From GCA-2701705 sp036163455 (GTDB lineage: Bacteria; Pseudomonadota; Gammaproteobacteria; GCA-002705445; GCA-002716945): a stretch of 6,372 bases of DNA. Location: NCBI GenBank assembly GCA_036163455.1, contig JAYZKL010000015.1, positions 1-6,372 on the forward strand, given 5' to 3'. The notes below the pieces were generated by a model that made no database searches, was not told the DNA's origin, and worked only from the letters and a program-made list of their open reading frames with translations. Position 1 is the first letter of the stretch. Each line of letters opens with the position of its first letter. The translations under genes and the position numbers were made by a program. Shown one piece after another: positions 1 to 6,151 of this stretch.

Positions 1-585
1 TTAAATAATAAATTTTCAATCAGCGAATCAACAATCGAAGTTTGCGACAAATATTATAATGCTCAAATTATAGACGGAAATAAAATATCTGTTGATCTTG
101 GTAAGGCTGCTTTTTTAGGTAAAGATAATCCAGAAGATGGTAATTTAAATTCTTGGGTAGGAGATATAGTGGATGTTGGCAATAAACATTTTGTGATACC
201 TTTACGCGATCAAACTGTAGAGTGGCCATCAGAAGATCCTGGAGATCAAGAAGATACTATTTGTGCATCTGCAAACTTAGATATGGCTATACAAGCGTTA
301 GATGAATTTCGATCTAAATATAACTTAACTTTTATTTTAAATGAGACTTATGATAATAGTTTGCTTAGAATAAAGGTCAAAGAAAGAGGAGCTGGGTGGA
401 CCAAATCTTGTGGTAGTGGAGCTATTGCTGCAGCAGCATATGCCATTAAATATAAAAAACTTGATGATTCTCCAATAGTGGTAGAACAAGAAGGCGGATT
501 GTTAGAAGTACACTGGGATGATAGTGGGTCATTAAAATTAGTAGGACCAAGTGAATTTGAATACGAGGGAACATGGGATGGCTGA
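1..585 (+). CDS. dapF: Diaminopimelate epimerase DapF, 3' part (5' end outside window)
   Basis: DapF is a cytoplasmic, cofactor-independent epimerase that converts LL- to meso-diaminopimelate for lysine and peptidoglycan synthesis. The frame is open from base 1 and gives 194 residues; E. coli DapF has 274, so roughly 80 N-terminal residues are missing, including the first catalytic cysteine. Family signatures seen are the GNxH substrate loop (GNKH, 178-189), an Asn in NLTF that likely matches the substrate-binding Asn of the family's N-V/A-G-F motif, and the ERGAGxTxxCGSG block (382-420) with the Glu-Arg pair and the second catalytic cysteine (codon 409-411). Two positions are unusual: Lys replaces the common Pro in GNPH, and Trp (397-399) stands where many proteins have Glu in GAGET. 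The catalytic residues themselves are kept, so the enzyme is probably active. An in-frame ATG at 169 lies well inside the conserved fold and is not the true start. The 3' end overlaps xerC by 8 nt. Confidence 0.93.
   Translation, partial: LNNKFSISESTIEVCDKYYNAQIIDGNKISVDLGKAAFLGKDNPEDGNLNSWVGDIVDVGNKHFVIPLRDQTVEWPSEDPGDQEDTICASANLDMAIQALDEFRSKYNLTFILNETYDNSLLRIKVKERGAGWTKSCGSGAIAAAAYAIKYKKLDDSPIVVEQEGGLLEVHWDDSGSLKLVGPSEFEYEGTWDG
565..568 (+). promoter_or_regulatory. Ribosome binding site deciding the xerC start
   Basis: GAGG, within GAGGGA, lies 9 nt upstream of the ATG at 578. This favours that ATG over the in-frame GTG at 551, which has no comparable purine-rich site at suitable spacing. 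The site lies inside the last codons of dapF, as expected for translationally coupled genes. Confidence 0.6.
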
Positions 586-1483
586 CATTGCTGACTGTAT
601 TAAGAAGTTTTTGTCTTATATAAAAAATGAAAAAAGGTATACATCTGATACATTTAAAAGTTATACGCTTGATTTATTGAAGTTTGAAGAATTTTTAAGT
701 CAGCATGAAGTCTCATCGATAAAACTACTGCAAAGCACGCACATACAAGATTACATAAAAAAGATTCATAGAAACGGACTCTCTCCTACATCAATAGCAA
801 GAAAAGCATCTACTATACGTTCAATGTTTACATACTTAACTAAAATAGGGGTGGTGAAATCAAATCCTGCAAAACAAATTACCACTCCCAAAAGACAAAA
901 ATCATTACCTTCTGTCTTGTCAATAGAGCAAGTAAATTTACTTTGTAATATACCTCCATCTTCAGATGTAGCTATTCGAGATCGAGCAATGATAGAATTA
1001 ATGTATAGCTCAGGACTTAGACTCAGTGAAATAACCTCGCTTAATACTGATTCAATTGATATCCCCAATCGATCAATCTTAGTTATGGGAAAAGGGAAAA
1101 AACAAAGATATTTACCGGTTGGTGGGAAAGCGATAGATGCAATTGAGCTTTGGATTAAAGCAAAAGAAAATTATGCTAAAAGATCAAATAATGCTCTTTT
1201 TTTAAATAGGTTTGGTGAGAGACTTTCAAATAGATCTGTTCAAACTCGACTTAATTATTGGGCAAAGAGCTTATCGATAAACTGTAAAGTGAGCCCTCAC
1301 ATGCTAAGACATTCATGTGCAACTCACCTTTTGGAAGCTTCAGGAGACTTGAGAGCAGTACAAGAATTTTTGGGACACGAAGATATATCAACGACCCAAA
1401 TATATACAAATGTTGATTTTGAACATCTAAAAAATGTCTATCAAAAATCACATCCGAAGGCAAAAAAGATTGAGGAGGTATAA
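578..1483 (+). CDS. xerC: Tyrosine recombinase XerC
   Basis: XerC acts with XerD at dif sites to resolve chromosome dimers before cell division. With the start at 578 the protein has 301 residues (E. coli XerC has 298). It has an N-terminal SAM-like core-binding domain (about 1-95) and a C-terminal catalytic domain. All six catalytic positions are visible: Arg148 (SSGLRLSE), Lys172 (GKGKK), His241 and Arg244 (HMLRHS), His267 (LGHEDI) and the nucleophile Tyr276 (QIYTNV). They fall at or within one residue of the E. coli XerC positions as I recall them. The C-terminal segment TNVDFEHLKNVYQKSHPKA resembles XerC (DFQHLxxVYDxxHPRA) rather than XerD. The location beside dapF is also typical of XerC. 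A GTG at 551 would add nine residues and lengthen the dapF overlap to 35 nt; the ATG at 578 has the better ribosome site. I see no dif-like site nearby. Confidence 0.93.
   Translation: MADIADCIKKFLSYIKNEKRYTSDTFKSYTLDLLKFEEFLSQHEVSSIKLLQSTHIQDYIKKIHRNGLSPTSIARKASTIRSMFTYLTKIGVVKSNPAKQITTPKRQKSLPSVLSIEQVNLLCNIPPSSDVAIRDRAMIELMYSSGLRLSEITSLNTDSIDIPNRSILVMGKGKKQRYLPVGGKAIDAIELWIKAKENYAKRSNNALFLNRFGERLSNRSVQTRLNYWAKSLSINCKVSPHMLRHSCATHLLEASGDLRAVQEFLGHEDISTTQIYTNVDFEHLKNVYQKSHPKAKKIEEV
1473..1479 (+). promoter_or_regulatory. Strong Shine-Dalgarno site of hslV
   Basis: A full consensus AGGAGGT sits 6 nt before the hslV ATG at 1486 and overlaps the last codons of xerC. It is the strongest ribosome site in the window. 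It suggests HslV is translated at a high rate independently of XerC, which makes sense because 12 HslV subunits form each protease core and Xer recombinases are needed in small amounts (inference). Confidence 0.8.
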
Positions 1484-1485
1484 AT

Positions 1486-2019
1486 ATGATATTTCATGGA
1501 ACAACAATACTCTCTGTCAGGAAAAATAAGGAAGTTGTAGTTGGCGGTGATGGTCAAGTTACATTGGGTAATACTGTAATGAAAGGAAACGCAAAAAAGG
1601 TTAGGAGGTTGTATAATAACAAAGTTTTGGCTGGTTTTGCTGGAGCAACTGCTGATGCTTTTACTTTATTTGAAAAGTTTGAAGCTAAACTAGAAAAACA
1701 CAGTGGGCATTTAACTAGATCTGCTGTTGAGTTAGCCAAGGATTGGCGCACTGACAAAATATTAAGAAATCTAGAAGCATTACTTGTCGTTGCAGATAAG
1801 GATACATCACTGACAATATCTGGAAACGGAGATGTTATTGAGCCAGAAGATAACATTATAGCCATTGGTTCTGGTGGGCCTTATGCACAAGCTGCAGCGA
1901 AAGCCTTGGTAGATAATACCAACCTAAGCGCTGAAGAGGCTGTTAAAAAGGCATTAGAAATAGCAGCTAATATATGTATTTATACAAATAACAATCTAAC
2001 TATTGAGGTTCTAAAATGA
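1486..2019 (+). CDS. hslV: HslV (ClpQ), peptidase subunit of the HslUV protease
   Basis: HslV is the proteasome-related threonine protease that forms a double hexameric ring in the cytoplasm and degrades proteins unfolded by HslU. The 177-residue product begins with a short propeptide, MIFHG, followed by the mature N-terminal TTILSVR. The first of these threonines is the catalytic nucleophile after processing. In mature numbering, Asp17 (GGDGQVT) and Lys33 (NAKKVRRL) are present, as expected for the active site. AGFAGATADAF and the GSGGPYA motif are family hallmarks. The mature length of 172 residues is close to the usual 170-175. The gene starts 2 nt after the xerC stop and overlaps hslU by 4 nt (ATGA). 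The family is heat-shock regulated in E. coli, but I see no clear sigma-32 promoter just upstream, so it may be read from a distant promoter. Confidence 0.97.
   Translation: MIFHGTTILSVRKNKEVVVGGDGQVTLGNTVMKGNAKKVRRLYNNKVLAGFAGATADAFTLFEKFEAKLEKHSGHLTRSAVELAKDWRTDKILRNLEALLVVADKDTSLTISGNGDVIEPEDNIIAIGSGGPYAQAAAKALVDNTNLSAEEAVKKALEIAANICIYTNNNLTIEVLK
2005..2008 (+). promoter_or_regulatory. Ribosome binding site of hslU
   Basis: GAGG inside the hslV 3' end lies 7 nt upstream of the hslU ATG at 2016. Together with the ATGA stop-start overlap it supports coupled translation of the two protease subunits and fixes the hslU start. Confidence 0.55.
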
Positions 2020-3359
2020 GCGAAATGACGCCTAGAGAAGTAGTCCAGGAATTAGACAAACATATAGTTGGACAAAAGGATGCAAAACGTGCTGTTGCAA
2101 TCGCACTAAGAAACAGATGGAGAAGGTTACAGTTAGAGGATGAACTAAGCAATGAAATAACTCCTAAAAACATACTTATGATAGGCCCAACAGGAGTGGG
2201 CAAAACAGAGATAGCAAGAAGACTGGCTAAACTTGCTAAGGCACCTTTTATAAAGGTGGAAGCAACAAAATTTACTGAAGTTGGTTATGTAGGCAAAGAG
2301 GTTGATAGTATTATTAGAGACCTCGCTGATGCTGCAATTAATCAAGTGAAAACACAAGAGATGCAAAAAGTTGATCATAGGGCGTATGAGTTAGCAGAAG
2401 AAATAATCTTAGATAAATTATTGCCATCAAGAGACGAAAACTATGTGCAAGGATGGGAAGATGACAAAGAAGATTCTAAGAGTAAAAGCACTAGACAAAA
2501 AATAAGAAAGGAGCTCAGAGAAGGCAAACTTGATGACAAAGAAATAGAGATAGATTTACCTGCAGCTAACAGTAATTTTGAAATTATGGCTCCACCAGGC
2601 ATGGAAGAAATGACAGATCAACTTCAGGGTATGTTTAAAAATTTTTCTGGCAACAAAAAAAAGTCACAAAGGGTAAAAATTAAAGATGCTGCTAAACTAA
2701 TCGCTGAAGATGAGGCTAAAAAGCTTCTTAATGAAGAAGAACTTAAATCAGAGGCATTGAGACTAGTGGAGCAAAATGGCATTGTATTTATTGATGAGAT
2801 AGATAAAGTTGCCAATAGAGCTAGTTCTGGTTCAGCAGGTGTGTCAAGGGAAGGAGTTCAACGTGATTTATTACCTCTCGTAGAGGGCTGCACTGTAACT
2901 ACAAAATATGGGATGATTAAAACTGATCATATTTTATTTATTGCATCTGGAGCTTTTCATTTATCTAAGCCCTCTGATTTAATCCCAGAGCTGCAAGGTA
3001 GGCTTCCAATTAGAGTAGAGCTACAAGCGCTTAACATTGATGACTTCAAAAGAATTTTAAGCGAACCTGATTTTTCTATCACAGAACAATACAAAGCATT
3101 ATTAGAAACTGAAAATATCACAATAAATTTTAAGGATAATGCAATTGCAAAAATTGCTGAAATAGCATGGCAGGTTAATGAAAGAACTGAAAATATTGGA
3201 GCTAGAAGACTTCATACAATTATGGAAAGATTATTAGAAAACCTATCTTTCGAGGCCAGTGATTTGACATCCAAAAGTGTAAACATAGATGAAAAATATG
3301 TAATGAAATTTTTAGATGGTCTAAGCGATAATGAGGATTTAAGCAGGTATATACTTTAA
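2016..3359 (+). CDS. hslU: HslU (ClpY), ATPase subunit of the HslUV protease
   Basis: HslU is the hexameric AAA+ unfoldase that feeds substrates into HslV. The 447-residue product (E. coli 443) has the N-terminal TPREVVxELDKHIVGQ segment, Walker A GPTGVGKT (57-64), pore loop GYVG (90-93), and a charged I domain (about 110-245) unique to HslU. These are followed by Walker B with Asp260-Glu261 (FIDEIDK), sensor 1 region (LFIASGAFH), the arginine finger Arg329 (ELQGRLPIRVE) and sensor 2 Arg397 (IGARRLHT). The C-terminus EDLSRYIL nearly matches the tail that docks into HslV and activates it, so a functional complex with the adjacent hslV product is expected. Residues from Walker B onward are offset by +4 from E. 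coli, which places a small insertion in or near the I domain. A run of eight A residues (2655-2662) lies within the I-domain coding part. The gene overlaps hslV by 4 nt. Confidence 0.97.
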   Translation: MSEMTPREVVQELDKHIVGQKDAKRAVAIALRNRWRRLQLEDELSNEITPKNILMIGPTGVGKTEIARRLAKLAKAPFIKVEATKFTEVGYVGKEVDSIIRDLADAAINQVKTQEMQKVDHRAYELAEEIILDKLLPSRDENYVQGWEDDKEDSKSKSTRQKIRKELREGKLDDKEIEIDLPAANSNFEIMAPPGMEEMTDQLQGMFKNFSGNKKKSQRVKIKDAAKLIAEDEAKKLLNEEELKSEALRLVEQNGIVFIDEIDKVANRASSGSAGVSREGVQRDLLPLVEGCTVTTKYGMIKTDHILFIASGAFHLSKPSDLIPELQGRLPIRVELQALNIDDFKRILSEPDFSITEQYKALLETENITINFKDNAIAKIAEIAWQVNERTENIGARRLHTIMERLLENLSFEASDLTSKSVNIDEKYVMKFLDGLSDNEDLSRYIL

Positions 3360-3363
3360 AAAG

Positions 3364-3720
3364 ATGATTAAGCCAGTAGAAATAAGATATATAAAAAAAA
3401 CTAATACAATTGCAATTACTTTTGAAGATGGGTTGTCAGCAGATTTAACTGCTGAGTATTTAAGATGTTTTTCACCTTCAGCAGAAGTCAAAGGACATGG
3501 ACCAGGCCAAGAGAAGCTACAAAAAAATAAAGAAAATGTTGCTATCAGCAAAATTGAGCCAGTTGGCAACTATGCGGTACAAATTTTTTTTGATGATGGT
3601 CATAATACTGGATTATACTCATGGGAGTATTTGTATAATCTGTCAAAAAACTATGAAGAAAACTGGCACAAATATTTAACTAGACTTGAAGAAGCAGGGT
3701 ATAAGAGGAAAAAACCATGA
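3364..3720 (+). CDS. DUF971 protein (gamma-butyrobetaine hydroxylase-like N-terminal domain)
   Basis: This 118-residue protein is a stand-alone copy of the domain found at the N-terminus of gamma-butyrobetaine hydroxylases (DUF971 / GBBH-like_N). Hallmarks are EYLRCFSPSAEVKGHGPGQ (31-49) and EPVGNYAVQ...DDGH...GLYSWEYLY (65 onward). In gammaproteobacteria the gene commonly follows hslVU, as here. Its molecular role is not established; proposals in the literature link such domains to iron-sulfur or redox metabolism, which this sequence cannot decide. In full-length hydroxylases the domain binds zinc through three cysteines and a histidine. Here only Cys35 and candidate His80 remain, so that zinc site is probably absent or altered. 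The gene begins 4 nt after hslU with no good ribosome site at normal spacing (AGGT is 15 nt away), so translation is likely coupled to hslU. It shares ATGA with ridA. Confidence 0.88.
   Translation: MIKPVEIRYIKKTNTIAITFEDGLSADLTAEYLRCFSPSAEVKGHGPGQEKLQKNKENVAISKIEPVGNYAVQIFFDDGHNTGLYSWEYLYNLSKNYEENWHKYLTRLEEAGYKRKKP
3705..3708 (+). promoter_or_regulatory. Ribosome binding site of ridA
   Basis: GAGG within AAGAGGAAA lies 8 nt upstream of the ATG at 3717 and is embedded in the final codons of the DUF971 gene. It supports the ATGA overlap start for ridA. Confidence 0.55.
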
Positions 3721-4103
3721 AAAAAACAAAAATCTCAACTGATTTAGCGCCATCAGCAATTGGTATTTATTCACAAGCAATTAGAGCTGGTAGTTTTGTA
3801 TTTATTTCAGGGCAGATTCCATTAGACCCAAAATCTATGACAATAATAGATGGTGACATTAATGATCATATAAAGCAGGTCTTATCTAATATTAAAGCAA
3901 TTGTGCAAGAATCTGGAGGATCGATGAATGACATAGTAAAAATAAATGTTTATTTAAAGGATCTAGAAAATTTTCAAAATGTAAATTCAGCGATGGAATC
4001 GTTTTTTGATGAGCCATTTCCATCAAGAGCTGCTGTTGAAGTAAGTCGTTTACCAAAAGATGTTAGCATAGAGATGGATGCTATCTTATATGTTGAAAAA
4101 TGA
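3717..4103 (+). CDS. ridA: RidA family reactive enamine/imine deaminase
   Basis: RidA (YjgF/YER057c/UK114 family) hydrolyses reactive 2-aminoacrylate and related enamine/imine intermediates released by PLP enzymes such as threonine dehydratase. This protects other PLP enzymes. It works as a cytoplasmic homotrimer with active sites between subunits. The 128-residue length is typical. Visible signatures are APSAIGIYSQAI near the N-terminus, FISGQIPLDP (29-38), VKINVYLKDLENF (74-86) and the C-terminal block FPSRAAVEVSRLPKDVSIEMDA. Arg104 and Glu119 correspond to the catalytic Arg105 and Glu120 of the archetypal RidA subgroup, which supports true deaminase activity rather than a divergent Rid paralogue. 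It is translated from an ATGA overlap with DUF971. Placement just before recG recalls the spoT-ridA-recG order of several gammaproteobacteria, but spoT is not present here. Confidence 0.93.
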   Translation: MKKTKISTDLAPSAIGIYSQAIRAGSFVFISGQIPLDPKSMTIIDGDINDHIKQVLSNIKAIVQESGGSMNDIVKINVYLKDLENFQNVNSAMESFFDEPFPSRAAVEVSRLPKDVSIEMDAILYVEK

Positions 4104-6150
4104 TTTAGAAATTCTTGAAGGCGTTGGCCCTAAAACAAAAGAATCTTTACTTAATCTTGGAATAAAAAATATTTTAGATGCATTATTGTATCTTCCATCT
4201 TTTCTGATAGATAAAACACAGTTATCAAAAGTCTCAGAAGTAGAAAATGGTGAAAAAGCCCTTTTTATAGGTGTAATAAAAACTATATTTAAAACTAAAT
4301 CAAGCAAACCATCCTTGATTTTAAAAGTTGATATTGGAGATTGTCTGATACAAATAAGGTTTTTAAATAAAATTATTATTTATTCATATTTGCAAAAAGG
4401 AAATAAGATTAGGTTTTCAGGAATATTGTACAAGAGAAACAATCTTTCTGAAATGATTCATCCAGACATTGAAGTTATTAATAAAAATCTGAAACTAGAA
4501 CTAATAACTCCATATTACAAAACAAAAAGAATATTATCTCAAAATAAAATTAGAGGTGTTATTAGAAATGCATATAAATATATTAGTAATACTGATGATA
4601 ATTTAGAATTATTTTCTCCATTATTTTTAGATAAATATAAACTTCCTGATTTCATGCAAGCTATAAAAAATTGCCATTTCCCACAATCTGTTAAATTTGA
4701 TATAGCAGATATAAAGTTTAGAATTGCTAAAAAAAGATTTATACTTGAGGAGCTTTTTGCTCAAAAGGTAAATCTAACTTTAGCTCAGTCTTCAATAAAA
4801 AAGAATAATTCATTCCCAATTAATATAAATAATAATTCTATAAGTAAAGCCATTGATAATTTAGACTTTACGCTCACAAACTCTCAAACTAATGCCCTTA
4901 AAGATATTAAAAAGAGCTTATCGTCAAATTCACAAACTATACGATTGATACAAGGTGATGTAGGTTGCGGCAAAACAGTGTTAGCAATGCTTGCCTGTTT
5001 CTTTGCTGTAAATTCTGGATTACAATGCGCATTGATGGTACCAACTGAGATTTTATGTGATCAACACTATAATACATTCAAAAAATATTTTTCTAAATTT
5101 GGTATAACAGTCAATATGCTTAAGAGTAAAATTCACTCTTCTGAAAAAGATAAAATAATTTCATCTATCACAAATGGATCCACGCAGATAATTATTGGTA
5201 CACATTCTTTGATGAATAAAAATATAAATTTTTTTAAATTAGGATTGATTATAATTGATGAGCAACATAAGTTTGGTGTCAAACAAAGAACAATGCTTAC
5301 AGATAAGTCCCACAAAAATATATTTTTCCCACATCAAATATTTTTTTCTGCTACTCCTATTCCTCGATCATTATCATTAGTTTTATATCAGGGAATCGAT
5401 TATACAATCGTGGAGGAATTACCTAAAAACAGAAAACCAATTATTACAAAATTAGTTAAAGAAGCTAATAGGAAGAATATGTATGAAGAAGTAAAGGAGA
5501 TAATTAATAAAAATGGTCAAATATATTGGGTTTGTTCATGCATAGATTATACAGATGAATTAGAAGCGGAGTATGTTCATGGTGTTTATGAGAAATTAAA
5601 AACTATATTTAATTTAAGTACAATCTCATTTCTTCATGGCAGAATGACAAATTCTGAAAATAACAAAACAATCAATGATTTTAAAAAAGGAAAAATACAA
5701 ATATTAGTTTGTACGACAATTATTGAAGTAGGAGTTAACATTGAAAATGCTATATGTATTGTCATCGAAAATGCTGAAAGATTTGGTCTTTCACAATTAC
5801 ATCAATTAAGAGGAAGAGTTGGTAGAGGGAATGAGGAAAGTTTTTGTTATTTAGTGTATAAAGATGGTCAATCTAAGGAAACTTTAGAGCGCCTAGAAGC
5901 AATAGAAAATTCAACAAATGGATTTAAAATAGCTGAAGACGATTTAAAATTAAGGGGATCTGGAGATTATTTGGGTATAAAACAATCTGGTGAATACAGA
6001 AATTTCAAACTCGCAACTTCAGAAGACGCAATTCAAAATTTTGATTTTTTAAAAAATACGACTTTAGAAGAATGTCTAGATGAGGTCGCAAAAGGAAAAG
6101 ATTTAATTGAGCGCTGGGATATGAATATAAAATCAGAAATAAATTTATAG
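4078..6150 (+). CDS. recG: ATP-dependent DNA helicase RecG
   Basis: RecG is a monomeric superfamily 2 DNA translocase that regresses stalled forks and remodels Holliday junctions, R-loops and D-loops. The 690 residues (E. coli 693) show an N-terminal LEGVGPKTKESL helix-hairpin-like segment and an OB-fold wedge domain ending near the conserved MIHPDIE. The helicase motifs follow: Q motif (Gln270), Walker A GDVGCGKT (293-300), Ia (PTEILCDQH), DEQH (394-397) with KFGVKQR, SATPIPRSL (424 onward), HGRM, TTIIEVGV and QLRGRVGRG (576 onward). The TRG coupling motif appears as DLKLRGSGDYLG (622 onward). Walker A has Cys where Ser is common. The start is uncertain: ATG 4078 overlaps ridA by 26 nt, while ATG 4090 overlaps by 14 nt and removes four residues; neither has a clear ribosome site. 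The coding sequence is visibly more AT-rich than the upstream genes, but it is intact, with no frameshift. Confidence 0.96.
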   Translation: MLSYMLKNDLEILEGVGPKTKESLLNLGIKNILDALLYLPSFLIDKTQLSKVSEVENGEKALFIGVIKTIFKTKSSKPSLILKVDIGDCLIQIRFLNKIIIYSYLQKGNKIRFSGILYKRNNLSEMIHPDIEVINKNLKLELITPYYKTKRILSQNKIRGVIRNAYKYISNTDDNLELFSPLFLDKYKLPDFMQAIKNCHFPQSVKFDIADIKFRIAKKRFILEELFAQKVNLTLAQSSIKKNNSFPININNNSISKAIDNLDFTLTNSQTNALKDIKKSLSSNSQTIRLIQGDVGCGKTVLAMLACFFAVNSGLQCALMVPTEILCDQHYNTFKKYFSKFGITVNMLKSKIHSSEKDKIISSITNGSTQIIIGTHSLMNKNINFFKLGLIIIDEQHKFGVKQRTMLTDKSHKNIFFPHQIFFSATPIPRSLSLVLYQGIDYTIVEELPKNRKPIITKLVKEANRKNMYEEVKEIINKNGQIYWVCSCIDYTDELEAEYVHGVYEKLKTIFNLSTISFLHGRMTNSENNKTINDFKKGKIQILVCTTIIEVGVNIENAICIVIENAERFGLSQLHQLRGRVGRGNEESFCYLVYKDGQSKETLERLEAIENSTNGFKIAEDDLKLRGSGDYLGIKQSGEYRNFKLATSEDAIQNFDFLKNTTLEECLDEVAKGKDLIERWDMNIKSEINL

Positions 6151-6151
6151 T

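Noticed and set aside
766..1068. Minus-strand open frame of about 100 codons within xerC
   Set aside because: It lies opposite strongly conserved XerC coding sequence, has no ribosome site, and its translation resembles no family I know.
1413..1440. Possible sigma-70 promoter before hslV (TTGATT then TGTCTA, 16 nt spacer)
   Set aside because: The -10 match is poor, the spacer is short, and the site lies in conserved xerC codons; such matches are frequent by chance in AT-rich DNA.
1461..1490. Heat-shock (sigma-32) promoter ahead of hslV
   Set aside because: I looked for a CTTGAA-like -35 and CCCCAT-like -10 upstream of hslV and saw no pair at suitable spacing.
1554..1865. Minus-strand open frame of about 103 codons within hslV
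   Set aside because: It is fully contained in hslV, is rich in Ser and Leu as expected of antisense shadow frames, and has no start signals.
3339..3569. Minus-strand frame across the hslU-DUF971 junction with a hydrophobic stretch
   Set aside because: It overlaps conserved coding sequence on the other strand, and its apparent membrane segment is explained by the complement of Lys/Asn-rich codons.
3497..3679. Plus-strand open frame of 60 codons inside the DUF971 gene
   Set aside because: It is a shifted frame of a conserved gene; the DUF971 frame carries all recognised motifs and fits the neighbouring starts and stops.
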